Shown here: positions 25,197-33,198 of the stretch, in pieces | Position numbering within the stretch: position 1 is the stretch's first letter | Layout of the letters: each line of letters starts with the position of its first letter | NCBI RefSeq assembly: GCF_001553625.1 | Contig: NZ_CP014230.1 | Coordinates: 248,001 to 312,000 of the forward strand | Origin: Desulfomicrobium orale DSM 12838 | GTDB lineage: Bacteria > Desulfobacterota > Desulfovibrionia > Desulfovibrionales > Desulfomicrobiaceae | DNA length: 64,000 nt | Direction of reading: 5' to 3' | Position numbers and translations under genes: made by a program | Notes under the pieces: generated by a model | What the model saw: only the letters and a program-made list of their open reading frames with translations | What the model was told of the DNA's origin: nothing | Databases searched by the model: none

Positions 25197-26990
25197 ATGA
25201 CCACTCAAACCAAACTCCCGGAACATGACGCCCCTTCCCCCACGGTGAATGCCGCGCCGTCCGGGCAGGGCATATGGCGTCTGATGAGCCCGGTCTGGCC
25301 GGGCATCGTTCTGGCCATGAGCATGGCCGCAACGGGCGTGATTCTGGCCCTCGGGGCCGTCGCCTGCCTAGCAGGCACGCTGAGCGGACTGCTCCGGTCC
25401 GGCGGACAACCCTGGTTCTGGTTCGCGGCGGCCGTGATCCTGACTGTCGGGAGCTTCTTTCTGCGCATCCACGCTTTCAAAATATCCCATCTGGCCGCCT
25501 TCGACCTGGAGGTTATTCTCAGAAAGGGCATGACCTCCCGCCTGGGCGGCGTGCCTCTGGGCTACCTGCTGCAACAGGGCACCGGGGCCCTGACCAAAGT
25601 GGTGCAGGACGACGTCAGGAATCTGCATGCCTTCGTGGCCGACTCCACACCGCTGGTCGGGCGCAGTCTGGCCATGCCCGCGGCCACCCTGATCCTAGCT
25701 CTGGCCATCGACTGGCGGCTGGCTCTGGCCGCTCTGGCCGTCCTGATTCTGGGAGCCGCGGCTTTGTCCATCGCCATGCGCGGCAGCGGCGAGTTGCAGC
25801 GTCGCTACGACGCCGAGCAGGAACGCATCGCCGGAACGGTCATCGAATTCGTGCAGGCCATGCCCGTGGTCCGCACTTTCGACGACGGGGCATCTTCCTT
25901 CGGCCGTTACCAGTCGGCCCTGGAAGGCTTCAAGAAGGTGCTCTCCGAGTGGCTCCAGATTTCCGGAACCAGCGCCAAGCTGGGTCTCGTTCTGCTTGGC
26001 CCCTTGCCCACGCTTCTGGTGCTGGCCCTGACCGGCTTTCTCCTTTTCCGCCACGGTCTGACCAGCCTGCCTTCGTGGACCGCCCTGCTCCTGCTGGGCA
26101 CGGGTCTGTCCGAATCCCTCATGCCGCTCATGTGGCTCCACCATCTGATCCGCAAGGCCAACGCCAGCGCTCTGCGCATCCAGAAACTCCAGGCCGAGCC
26201 GGTGCAACCCCTTTCCGCCGCGCCGCGCACGCCCCGCAACGCTTCCGTAACCTTTGAAAATGTCTCCTTCGCCTACGAGGGGCGGGACGGCGACGCCCTG
26301 CAAGACGTCAGCTTCCACGTTCCGCCGGGCACGGTCACAGCCCTGGTCGGACCCAGCGGCGCGGGCAAGACTACCGTGGCCCGGCTCATCCCGCGTTTCT
26401 GGGACGTCAAATCCGGCTCCGTGCGCGTGGGCGATGTGGATGTCCGCGATCTGGCCCCGGAAGCCCTGATGAACCATGTCTCCTTCGTCTTCCAGGATAC
26501 CTTCCTGTTCAAGGACACCATCGCCGCCAACATCCGCCTGGGCCGTCCCGAAGCCACGGACGAGGAAGTGCGGGAAGCGGCCAGAGCGGCCCAGATCGAC
26601 GCGTTCATCTCCGGTCTGCCCCAGGGCTACGAAACCATCGCCGGAGAACGGGGCACGCGTCTGTCCGGCGGCGAGCGGCAACGGGTGACCATTGCCCGGG
26701 CCATTCTCAGGAACTGCCCCATTGTCGTTCTGGACGAGGCCACGGCCTTCGCCGACCCGGAAAACGAGGCGGCCATCATCGCGGCCCTGGCCAATCTGAT
26801 GCGCGGCAAGACCGTGATCATCATCGCCCACCGACTGGCCACCATCCGTGACGTGGACCAGATCGTGGTTCTGGACCAGGGACGGGTGGCCGAAACGGGA
26901 TCGCATCCGGAGCTGGTCCAGAAAGGCGGCGTGTACGCCCGGCTGTGGGAGAGTCACGAACAGGCCCGGGGCTGGACCCTGCGCGGCTGA
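25197..26990 (+). CDS. exporter-fold ABC transporter subunit (YbtP/IrtA-like)
   Basis: A 597-residue half-transporter with an N-terminal six-helix membrane domain (about residues 30-320) and a C-terminal ATPase. Walker A is GPSGAGKTT, the signature is LSGGERQRV, and Walker B plus the following stretch is VVLDEATAFADPENE. The FADPENE ending in place of SALD is a feature I associate with the siderophore-importing exporter-fold family (YbtP, IrtA). Such pairs import ferric metallophores despite an exporter architecture. The start at 25197 has GAGG upstream. It pairs with the next gene 20 bases downstream. Confidence 0.83.
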   Translation: MTTQTKLPEHDAPSPTVNAAPSGQGIWRLMSPVWPGIVLAMSMAATGVILALGAVACLAGTLSGLLRSGGQPWFWFAAAVILTVGSFFLRIHAFKISHLAAFDLEVILRKGMTSRLGGVPLGYLLQQGTGALTKVVQDDVRNLHAFVADSTPLVGRSLAMPAATLILALAIDWRLALAALAVLILGAAALSIAMRGSGELQRRYDAEQERIAGTVIEFVQAMPVVRTFDDGASSFGRYQSALEGFKKVLSEWLQISGTSAKLGLVLLGPLPTLLVLALTGFLLFRHGLTSLPSWTALLLLGTGLSESLMPLMWLHHLIRKANASALRIQKLQAEPVQPLSAAPRTPRNASVTFENVSFAYEGRDGDALQDVSFHVPPGTVTALVGPSGAGKTTVARLIPRFWDVKSGSVRVGDVDVRDLAPEALMNHVSFVFQDTFLFKDTIAANIRLGRPEATDEEVREAARAAQIDAFISGLPQGYETIAGERGTRLSGGERQRVTIARAILRNCPIVVLDEATAFADPENEAAIIAALANLMRGKTVIIIAHRLATIRDVDQIVVLDQGRVAETGSHPELVQKGGVYARLWESHEQARGWTLRG

Positions 26991-27010
26991 AAAAATTCGA
27001 GGAAAACGCC

Positions 27011-28807
27011 ATGAACATATCCGACACATCCATCCCGCCTCTGAGCCAGACCTGGAAACGAATGCTCCAGGCCGCCGGACAGGAAGCCGGAGCCCTCAAA
27101 CGCAGCACGGCCCTCACTCTGGCCGCCGCTGTGGCCCAGGGCCTGGCCTTCGCCTGCTTCTATCCCTTTTTCTCGGCCCTGCTGGACACGCCTGCGCGCC
27201 CGGGCAGCGCGGTATTCTGGCTGACGGCCATGACCCTCTGCACCCTGGCCGACGCCTTGGCCCGCTGGGTGGCGCGCAGATTCGACTACTCCGAATCCTT
27301 CGCCACCATCACCCACGACCTGCGCATGAGCCTGGGCAGGCAACTGCGGAACATGCCCCTGGAAACCCTGTACCGGAAACGCAGCGGCGAGCTGGCTTCC
27401 GTTCTGGCCGGCAGCGTGGACGAGGTGATCATGCCCATGGGCATGTTTTCGGCCGCGTTCATCAACATCATGGTCACGCCCATGGTCGCCGCCCTGGCCA
27501 CGTTTTTCGTGGACTGGCGCCTGGCCGTGTGCATGTTGCTCATCTTCCCCCTGTCCATTCCGCTCTACCGCCGGCGCAGGCGGGCCACGGGCCGGGGTAT
27601 GCGCGAGGTGAGCGCGGCCCACGCCCGCATCCAGGCGGAACTGGTGGAGTACATTCAGGGGCTGCCCGTGCTGCGCGCCGCCAACCGGACCGGCGAAAGG
27701 GAGGAACGTCTGAGCGGAGCCCTCGAACATCTGCGACAGATTCAGCGTCAGGACATTCTGGCCGGGGTCCGGCCCCAGCTCAGCATTTCCGCCTTCATTC
27801 AGGGAGGTCTGCTGGCCATCGCCGGGCTGGCCCTGCACTCTGTTCTGGGCGGCAGTCTGCACCCGGCCGCGCTGGCTGCGCTGCTGGTGATCATGGTCCG
27901 TTTCACCGAGCCCATCACCCTGCTCTTCAGCATCAGTGCGGTCTTCGACCTGATGGAAGCCGGATTCGCCCGCGTGGAGGAAACCCTGAGCATCGCTCCT
28001 CTGCCGGTCAGCGAGCCGGCGGGGATACCGACCGCTTTTGACGTCTCTTTTGAGGATGTCCGCTTCGCCTACGCCGAAAGCGGAGAAGTGGTGCTCGACG
28101 GCGTGTCCTTCACCGCGCCCGAACGCAGCCTGACGGCCTTGGTGGGACCGAGCGGCGCGGGCAAGACCACGGTCACCCGTCTGCTCATGCGCTATGCCGA
28201 TCCGCAGGCGGGCGTCATCCGCATCGGCGGCATGGACATACGCGGCATGCGGCCCGAAACGCTCATGGGCTGCGTGTCCGTGGTCTTTCAGGACGTCTAT
28301 CTCTTCGACGACACCATCGCCGCCAATATCCGCATGGGACGCCAGAATGCCACGGATGAGGAAGTCCGGGCCGTGGCCGAGGCCGCGCACTGCCACGAGT
28401 TCATCTCCCGCCTGCCCCAGGGCTACGAGACACGGGTCGGCGATATCGGCGGCCGCCTGTCCGGCGGAGAACGCCAGCGCATCAGCATCGCCAGGGCCAT
28501 CCTCAAAAACGCGCCCATCGTCATTCTGGACGAGCCCACGGCGGCTCTGGATACGGAAAGCGAAGTGGCCGTGCAGCGGGCCGTGGACGCCCTGGTGCGC
28601 GAACGCACGGTCTTTGTCATCGCCCACCGCCTGTCCACCATCGCCGCGGCAGACAACATCCTTGTCTTCGACCGGGGACGCCTGGTCGAGCAAGGCCGTC
28701 ATGCGGCGCTGCTGAACGCGGGCGGACGCTATCAGGCCATGTGGGAGGCCCAGAACCGCGCCAAGGAATGGCATCTGGGGAGGATGACGGAGGGTGCCCA
28801 TGCGTGA
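27011..28807 (+). CDS. exporter-fold ABC transporter subunit (YbtQ/IrtB-like)
   Basis: A 598-residue half-transporter, partner of the preceding gene. The membrane domain spans about residues 35-320. The ATPase has GPSGAGKTT, signature LSGGERQRI and Walker B VILDEPTAALDTESE. The ATG at 27011 has a ribosome site (GAGGAAAA). Together the two genes should make a heterodimer in the inner membrane that moves a metallophore, or its iron complex, delivered by the outer-membrane receptors nearby. Direction of transport cannot be proved from sequence. The end overlaps the start of an MFS remnant by eight bases. Confidence 0.83.
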   Translation: MNISDTSIPPLSQTWKRMLQAAGQEAGALKRSTALTLAAAVAQGLAFACFYPFFSALLDTPARPGSAVFWLTAMTLCTLADALARWVARRFDYSESFATITHDLRMSLGRQLRNMPLETLYRKRSGELASVLAGSVDEVIMPMGMFSAAFINIMVTPMVAALATFFVDWRLAVCMLLIFPLSIPLYRRRRRATGRGMREVSAAHARIQAELVEYIQGLPVLRAANRTGEREERLSGALEHLRQIQRQDILAGVRPQLSISAFIQGGLLAIAGLALHSVLGGSLHPAALAALLVIMVRFTEPITLLFSISAVFDLMEAGFARVEETLSIAPLPVSEPAGIPTAFDVSFEDVRFAYAESGEVVLDGVSFTAPERSLTALVGPSGAGKTTVTRLLMRYADPQAGVIRIGGMDIRGMRPETLMGCVSVVFQDVYLFDDTIAANIRMGRQNATDEEVRAVAEAAHCHEFISRLPQGYETRVGDIGGRLSGGERQRISIARAILKNAPIVILDEPTAALDTESEVAVQRAVDALVRERTVFVIAHRLSTIAAADNILVFDRGRLVEQGRHAALLNAGGRYQAMWEAQNRAKEWHLGRMTEGAHA

Positions 28808-29263
28808 ACTGTGGCCGCGTCTTATGACCAATGCCCTGTGCATGGCGTGACATCCTTCATAACCGTGGCCGGACCTCTGGTACGTGAACTGGGGCTGGCC
28901 GAGTGGCACGGAGGCCTGATCATCACTCTGGCCGGAGTATGCTGGATGCTTCTGTCGCGGGCTTGGGGTCTGATCGCTTCCTACGCCGTGTGCGCCGCGG
29001 GGTTGGGTGTGTTTTTTCCGGCCTGCCAGGCGCTGGCCGCCAACTCCGTGACGGCGGAAGAGCAGGGCGTGGCCGCAGGCGCCCTCTCGGCGGCTCAGGG
29101 AGTGGCCATGGTCGCCGCGCCTCTGGCCGGGACGGCGCTGTATGGAATTTTCCCGGAACTGCCCTATATCATGACCGCCGCAGCCCTGGTCCTCATGAGC
29201 GGAATAGCCCGGCTCCGGACTCCGGGAACTGAAGCGGCGCGGCAAGCGGCCATCCGCCGATGA
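28800..29263 (+). pseudogene. MFS transporter remnant (frameshift and large internal deletion)
   Basis: It starts MRELWPRLMTNALCMA, then hits TGA at codon 17. One base-phase later the frame continues as SFITVAGPLVRELGLAEWHG, a first MFS helix pair. After LSRAWG, where the conserved MFS loop between helices 2 and 3 should begin, it jumps directly to a late helix (GLGVFFPACQALAANSVTAE) and the last two helices. Only about 150 of the usual 390 residues remain. The original would have been a 12-helix transporter, likely a metallophore exporter, encoded in the same operon as the ABC pair. Confidence 0.8.
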
Positions 29264-29264
29264 A

Positions 29265-29296
29265 TTCCCGGTTTGGGTATTTTTTCCCGATTCGGG
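29265..29296. promoter_or_regulatory. paired operator, site 3
   Basis: The cores CCCGGTTTGGG (29267-29277) and CCCGATTCGGG (29286-29296) start 19 bases apart, separated by an AT-rich spacer. The operator ends about 80 bases before the TonB receptor start. The second core plus TGGAC is identical to site 4. Confidence 0.7.
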
Positions 29297-29304
29297 TGGA
29301 CAAA

Positions 29305-29346
29305 GGCTCAGAAAATTATTTCTGATTAATTTTAATTTTCTGGGCC
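29305..29346 (+). promoter_or_regulatory. leader hairpin shared with site 4 leader
   Basis: The arm GGCTCAGAAAATTA (29305-29318) pairs with TAATTTTCTGGGCC (29333-29346) with one non-Watson-Crick position. It is followed by CTTTCACACATA, which is also found after the hairpin at 32083. The weak T run makes it a possible attenuator rather than a plain terminator. Confidence 0.55.
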
Positions 29347-29376
29347 CTTTCACACATACCAAAAAGGAGGAAATTC

Positions 29377-31530
29377 ATGGCGAAAGGAGGAAAAGCCGTG
29401 CTTCGGAGCGCGGCGCGGGCAGCGGTGATTTTTCTGGCACTGGCCGGAACGGCCTGGGCGGCGGACGGCGGCAGGAAGGAAGATGCCGTACGCCTGGGGG
29501 ACATAACGGTCACGGCCAACAAGATGGAGGAAGACCTGCAGAAGGTCCCCCAGAGCGTCACGGTCATTAGCGAGGCCGAACTCGAAGAGAAAGGCATCCG
29601 CAACGTGATAGATGTGATCAGGGAAATCCCCAACATGTCGGGCGTCACCACCGGACATCATGGCAGCCCGGTCAGCTTCCGGGGGCTCAATCCGTCCATG
29701 TTCACCAACAACAATCCGGTGGTCGTCTACATCGACGGCGTGCCCCAAAGCGGCAAGGAGAGCTTTGACGCCTCCCTGGCCAACGCGGAGCGGGTCGAGG
29801 TTCTGCGCGGGCCTCAGGGCTCCATCTACGGCAAGGATGCCATCGGTGCGGTCATCAACATCGTGACCAAGAAGCCCGAAAACAAATGGGCCGGCAAGAT
29901 CGGCGCGGAATACGGCAGTTACAACCACATGCGCGGCGTCTTCAACGCGGGAGGAGCGCTCCTGCAGGACAAGCTCTTTCTGGGAGTGAACGGGCAGTAC
30001 GACAAGGACGACGGCTGGATAAAGAACGACTACCCGGGCAAGGACGACGATTTCAACAAAAAGAGCGACCGGCGGCTCAACGCCAACTTGGCCTTCACCC
30101 CCACGGACCGTTTCACGGCGCGGGTGTCCGTGACCAACGACTATAACCGCAATTATGGGGTAGACGGCTACGGGCTGCCCAGCGGGGCGAAGCTCAGCGA
30201 TTTCTCCAGAGACGACGCCGAACATGTGAAGTTTGATGCCCCTCTGCGCGTGTTCACGGAGAGCAACGCCCAGAGCCTCGCTCTGCGCTACGCCTTCGAC
30301 TCCATGGCCCTGGATTCCGTGACCACGCACAAGACAGTCCACGTTAACGGCAAATACGACGCCGATTTCGGGGCTGTCCCGATCCATGCCGGGCTGATCC
30401 AGTTCAACAAAAGCAATGTACGAAACTGGACCCAGGAACTGCGCCTTTCCAGCAACAATGAAGAGGGGTTCCGCTGGGTGGCGGGTCTCTATTTCGAAAG
30501 GGAGCACCGTAAACATGGGCCCTACGGACAGCAGTTTCCCTTCTTCGATCCGGGCAGCGGCGCCTTTTTCGGCAATTTCGAGATGAACGCCGAATCCATC
30601 ACCGACACCGACACCTACGCGGCCTTCGGACAGGCCGTCATCCCCTTTGCCGAACGCTTCGAGCTGACTCTGGGCGGACGCTGGCAGCGCATCAAGAAGC
30701 ACATGGACCTGTCCACCTATCTTCTGCCCATCGGCGTGCCCGGACCGCCCATGTACGAACTCGATACGGAAAAAACCTGGAACGCCTTCCTGCCCAAGGC
30801 GGCCCTGTCCTTCAGCATAAATGATGACTGGACCACCTATGTCTCCTGGTCCAGAGGCTACATGCCCGGCGGATTCAACTATTTTGCAACAGGGGGCACG
30901 GCTTCCGACAACACCTTCAAGCCGCAGGTATCCACCAACTATGAACTCGGCATCAAGGGCGTCTTCGAGCGGGCCTCCCTCTCCGCCGCCCTGTTCCGCA
31001 TGGATATCGAGGACATCCATATCTACAAATCCGTCAGCGGCACCAACATCTATCTCACGGACAACGCCAAGAAAGCCCATTCCCAGGGCGTGGAGCTGGA
31101 AGGCATGTGGCGGCCCTTCGATGGGTTGGAACTGACCGGAGCCGCGGGCCTCATTCAGGCCAAATATGACGACTACGACTGGGGCGGCGGCAATTTCAAC
31201 GGCGAGAACATCGAAACGACCCCGGCCCATACCCTGCGCGCAGGCGTGGCCTACACGCATGAAAGCGGCTTCTACGGCCGGGTGGATGTGACCAACCAGG
31301 GCCGCATGTATTTCTACGACGACGCCCGCAAGGATTTCGTGAAAGAAGACATGTACACCGTAGTGGACGCCAGGGCCGGATACCGGTTCCAGGACTGGGA
31401 TTTCTACGCCTACGTCAGAAACCTCACCGACGAGGAGTATGTCACCAATTTCATCGCCAACAATGTGCTGAGCCTCACCAATTTCGGCGAACCGCGCACC
31501 TTCGGCGTAGGCGTGATCTATCACTTCTGA
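29377..31530 (+). CDS. TonB-dependent outer-membrane receptor
   Basis: A 717-residue receptor with a strong ribosome site (AAGGAGG). It has a signal peptide ending GTAWAAD, a TonB-box-like segment AVRLGDITVTANK, plug motifs (AERVEVLRGPQGSIYGKDA and AVINIVTKKPE) and a barrel ending VGVIYHF with the terminal phenylalanine. It shares plug style with the broken receptor at 16.7-19.4 kb but is intact. The ligand is unknown; a ferric or other metal chelate is inferred from the ABC pair upstream and the operator. It is followed by a strong terminator, so it forms a single-gene unit under operator site 3. Confidence 0.93.
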   Translation: MAKGGKAVLRSAARAAVIFLALAGTAWAADGGRKEDAVRLGDITVTANKMEEDLQKVPQSVTVISEAELEEKGIRNVIDVIREIPNMSGVTTGHHGSPVSFRGLNPSMFTNNNPVVVYIDGVPQSGKESFDASLANAERVEVLRGPQGSIYGKDAIGAVINIVTKKPENKWAGKIGAEYGSYNHMRGVFNAGGALLQDKLFLGVNGQYDKDDGWIKNDYPGKDDDFNKKSDRRLNANLAFTPTDRFTARVSVTNDYNRNYGVDGYGLPSGAKLSDFSRDDAEHVKFDAPLRVFTESNAQSLALRYAFDSMALDSVTTHKTVHVNGKYDADFGAVPIHAGLIQFNKSNVRNWTQELRLSSNNEEGFRWVAGLYFEREHRKHGPYGQQFPFFDPGSGAFFGNFEMNAESITDTDTYAAFGQAVIPFAERFELTLGGRWQRIKKHMDLSTYLLPIGVPGPPMYELDTEKTWNAFLPKAALSFSINDDWTTYVSWSRGYMPGGFNYFATGGTASDNTFKPQVSTNYELGIKGVFERASLSAALFRMDIEDIHIYKSVSGTNIYLTDNAKKAHSQGVELEGMWRPFDGLELTGAAGLIQAKYDDYDWGGGNFNGENIETTPAHTLRAGVAYTHESGFYGRVDVTNQGRMYFYDDARKDFVKEDMYTVVDARAGYRFQDWDFYAYVRNLTDEEYVTNFIANNVLSLTNFGEPRTFGVGVIYHF

Positions 31531-31630
31531 CGTAGAGCCGGCCAGAACCGCACAGACAGATGCCGTAACACGTTTCACACCTCCCTATTAAGAATGACAG
31601 ACTGAAAAAGAACAGCTGCAGCCTGGAAAA

Positions 31631-31660
31631 ATGAAAGGCCCTCTTCAGAGGGCCTTTCAT
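31631..31660. terminator. bidirectional terminator
   Basis: The arms ATGAAAGGCCCTC and GAGGGCCTTTCAT form a perfect 13-base stem with a TTCA loop, followed by TTTTAC. It is placed between the receptor (plus strand) and the small minus-strand peptide genes, and can serve both. Confidence 0.9.
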
Positions 31661-31746
31661 TTTACAAACTCATTTCAAAACCATCCCTGCACTGGGATAA
31701 TTGTTCTATTTTACCGCAACGACAACATCTCAAAAAATCTATCCCC

Positions 31747-31836
31747 TTATTTGTGTTCGCCTCTCTTACCAAGATAAACAGCGTACGCGAAAGCTCCTGC
31801 ACAAATAAAAGCGGTTGCGATCCATGCAATGGTCAT
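31747..31836 (-). CDS. 29-residue single-span membrane peptide
   Basis: The peptide opens MTIAWIATAFICAGAFAYAV and ends YLGKRGEHK: one hydrophobic helix followed by a basic tail. It has a near-ideal ribosome site AAGGAGG six bases before the ATG. The ATG overlaps the TGA of an upstream small frame (ATGA), which supports real translation. I do not recognise the family. It resembles the small subunits or regulators of transporters and also some small toxic peptides; neither can be decided. It is followed by the bidirectional terminator at 31631. Confidence 0.6.
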   Translation of the reverse strand: MTIAWIATAFICAGAFAYAVYLGKRGEHK

Positions 31837-32003
31837 AAAAACCTCCTTGAGATATAGACACTACCAACCAGAGCGCCTACACCGATCGCGATGGCCCAAA
31901 GATTGTTTTGATAGAGTCCTATCAGAATTGATCCTGCACTAACTTTTTCCAGCCAATCTGCGATTCTCCAGCCCTCTTAGCCACCAAACATCATCCTGTC
32001 CAT
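31833..32003 (-). pseudogene. small membrane-protein frame interrupted by an in-frame TAA
   Basis: ATG 32003 gives MDRMMFGG and then TAA (31979-31977). The same frame continues open for 47 codons: EGWRIADWLEKVSAGSILIG, then a clear membrane helix (AIAIGVGALVGSVYI) and SRRFL, with TGA overlapping the start of the 29-residue peptide gene. No ATG, GTG or TTG lies in frame after the TAA. Either the gene is broken by a nonsense change or it starts at an unusual codon. I do not recognise the family. The 5' end approaches operator site 4, which serves the divergent DUF4198 gene. Confidence 0.45.
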
Positions 32004-32043
32004 GTACTCCGGCACAGGCCAGAAAGCGGTACCCTCCAACAGA

Positions 32044-32075
32044 TTCCCGAACCGGATAATTTTTCCCGATTCGGG
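32044..32075. promoter_or_regulatory. paired operator, site 4
   Basis: An imperfect core CCCGAACCGG (from 32046) and a perfect core CCCGATTCGGG (32065-32075) start 19 bases apart, the same spacing as site 3. It ends about 69 bases before the DUF4198 start. Confidence 0.65.
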
Positions 32076-32082
32076 TGGACGG

Positions 32083-32117
32083 GGGCCTGGAAAATCGGTT
32101 TCGGATTTTCTAGGCCC
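32083..32117 (+). promoter_or_regulatory. leader hairpin shared with site 3 leader
   Basis: The arm GGGCCTGGAAAATC (32083-32096) pairs with GATTTTCTAGGCCC (32104-32117), with one mismatch in 14. It is followed by TTTCACACATA as at 29348. It has the same position relative to operator and gene as the hairpin at 29305. Confidence 0.58.
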
Positions 32118-32143
32118 TTTCACACATAATGAGGAAGATAGTC

Positions 32144-33025
32144 ATGAAAAAGACTCTGCTCGCTCTGACCCTGACACTTTTCACGGCCGCCGCGGCCCAG
32201 GCCCATTCGCTGTGGATCAACGCTTTCGAGTCCCATGCCCACACACCGCCCCATGTCATGGTCTCTCTGGGCTGGGGGCATGCGCTGCCCATGGACGACA
32301 TTCTGAATTCTCCCAACGGACGCGTGGAGCTGGACCGCTTCGAGCTCATCGATCCGGCGCAGGGCAAGACAGTTCTGCTCCTCCCCACGGCCCAGGAAGC
32401 CAAACCATCCGGCACGGCCAGAGACTTCGACGTGTTTCCCGGCGATCTGGCCGCGCAGAAAGTCGCCTTCAAGGCGGACAGCGCGCCCGGCGTGTACCAG
32501 TTCAGCGCCACGACCAAACCCACCTTCTACACCCAGTATGTGGACACCAAGGGCAAGGAGCGCATGCAGCTCAAGCCCCGCGATGAGGTCAAGGACCTGG
32601 ACAAGACGCTCATGTCCGTCAAATTCCAGGCCTTCGCCAAATCCTACACCACCGTGGGCAAATGGACCCGGCCCGAGCCGCTGGGACACGGCCTGGAAAT
32701 CATTCCGCGCACGGATCTGAGTGACCTGCGCGCGGGCGATCTGGTGGAGGTGGACGTGCTCTTCTACGGCAAGCCCCTGACGGCCACGGCCAAGAGCATC
32801 GAATATATCACCGCCCACAGCGCTGGCTTCGGCCAGAGCGACGGCTTCGCCCTCTTTTCCTACATCATGGATGGCAAGGCTCAGTTCAGGGTGCAGAACG
32901 CCGGCCAGTGGATGATCAGCGTCAATCACAAGGACGACGTCACCCCCGACGGCCCGCTGAAAGATCTGATGGGCAAGGCCGATCAGGTGTATCATGCGGC
33001 CAGCCTGACCTTCACCGTAAAGTGA
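32144..33025 (+). CDS. DUF4198 (NikM-like) periplasmic protein
   Basis: A 293-residue secreted protein. The signal peptide MKKTLLALTLTLFTAAAAQA would be cut before HSLWIN, leaving an N-terminal histidine. SLGWGHALPMDD follows near residue 45. PF10670/DUF4198 proteins are related to the periplasmic part of nickel/cobalt uptake systems and are common near TonB receptors. The mature N-terminal His plus the conserved GH is a plausible metal site, but this is inference. The ATG at 32144 has GAGGAAG upstream; an ATG at 32129 is too early. A second family member lies at 50341. Confidence 0.8.
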   Translation: MKKTLLALTLTLFTAAAAQAHSLWINAFESHAHTPPHVMVSLGWGHALPMDDILNSPNGRVELDRFELIDPAQGKTVLLLPTAQEAKPSGTARDFDVFPGDLAAQKVAFKADSAPGVYQFSATTKPTFYTQYVDTKGKERMQLKPRDEVKDLDKTLMSVKFQAFAKSYTTVGKWTRPEPLGHGLEIIPRTDLSDLRAGDLVEVDVLFYGKPLTATAKSIEYITAHSAGFGQSDGFALFSYIMDGKAQFRVQNAGQWMISVNHKDDVTPDGPLKDLMGKADQVYHAASLTFTVK

Positions 33026-33090
33026 TCTACCGGCCCGGAAGACGGACGCGCTCCCAAGGGTGCGTCCGTTTCTATGGCAGCCGGGCCGTT

Positions 33091-33122
33091 TTCCCGCTGC
33101 GGGCATATTTTTTCCCGCTGCG
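33091..33122. promoter_or_regulatory. paired operator, site 5
   Basis: Two identical copies of TTTTCCCGCTGCGGGCA start 21 bases apart (TTCCCG at 33091 and 33112). It ends about 77 bases before the O-methyltransferase start. It is the clearest example of the direct-repeat pattern. Confidence 0.75.
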
Positions 33123-33198
33123 GGCAGACAGCGGACAGCAATTTCCTGAAGTATCCGCTCCACGGAGCCAGAAAAATCTCTTCCACGACGAGGGCACA

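Noticed and set aside
32118-32134. A -10 element CATAAT just before the DUF4198 gene
   Set aside because: It would start transcription inside or after the ribosome site, so it cannot serve this gene.
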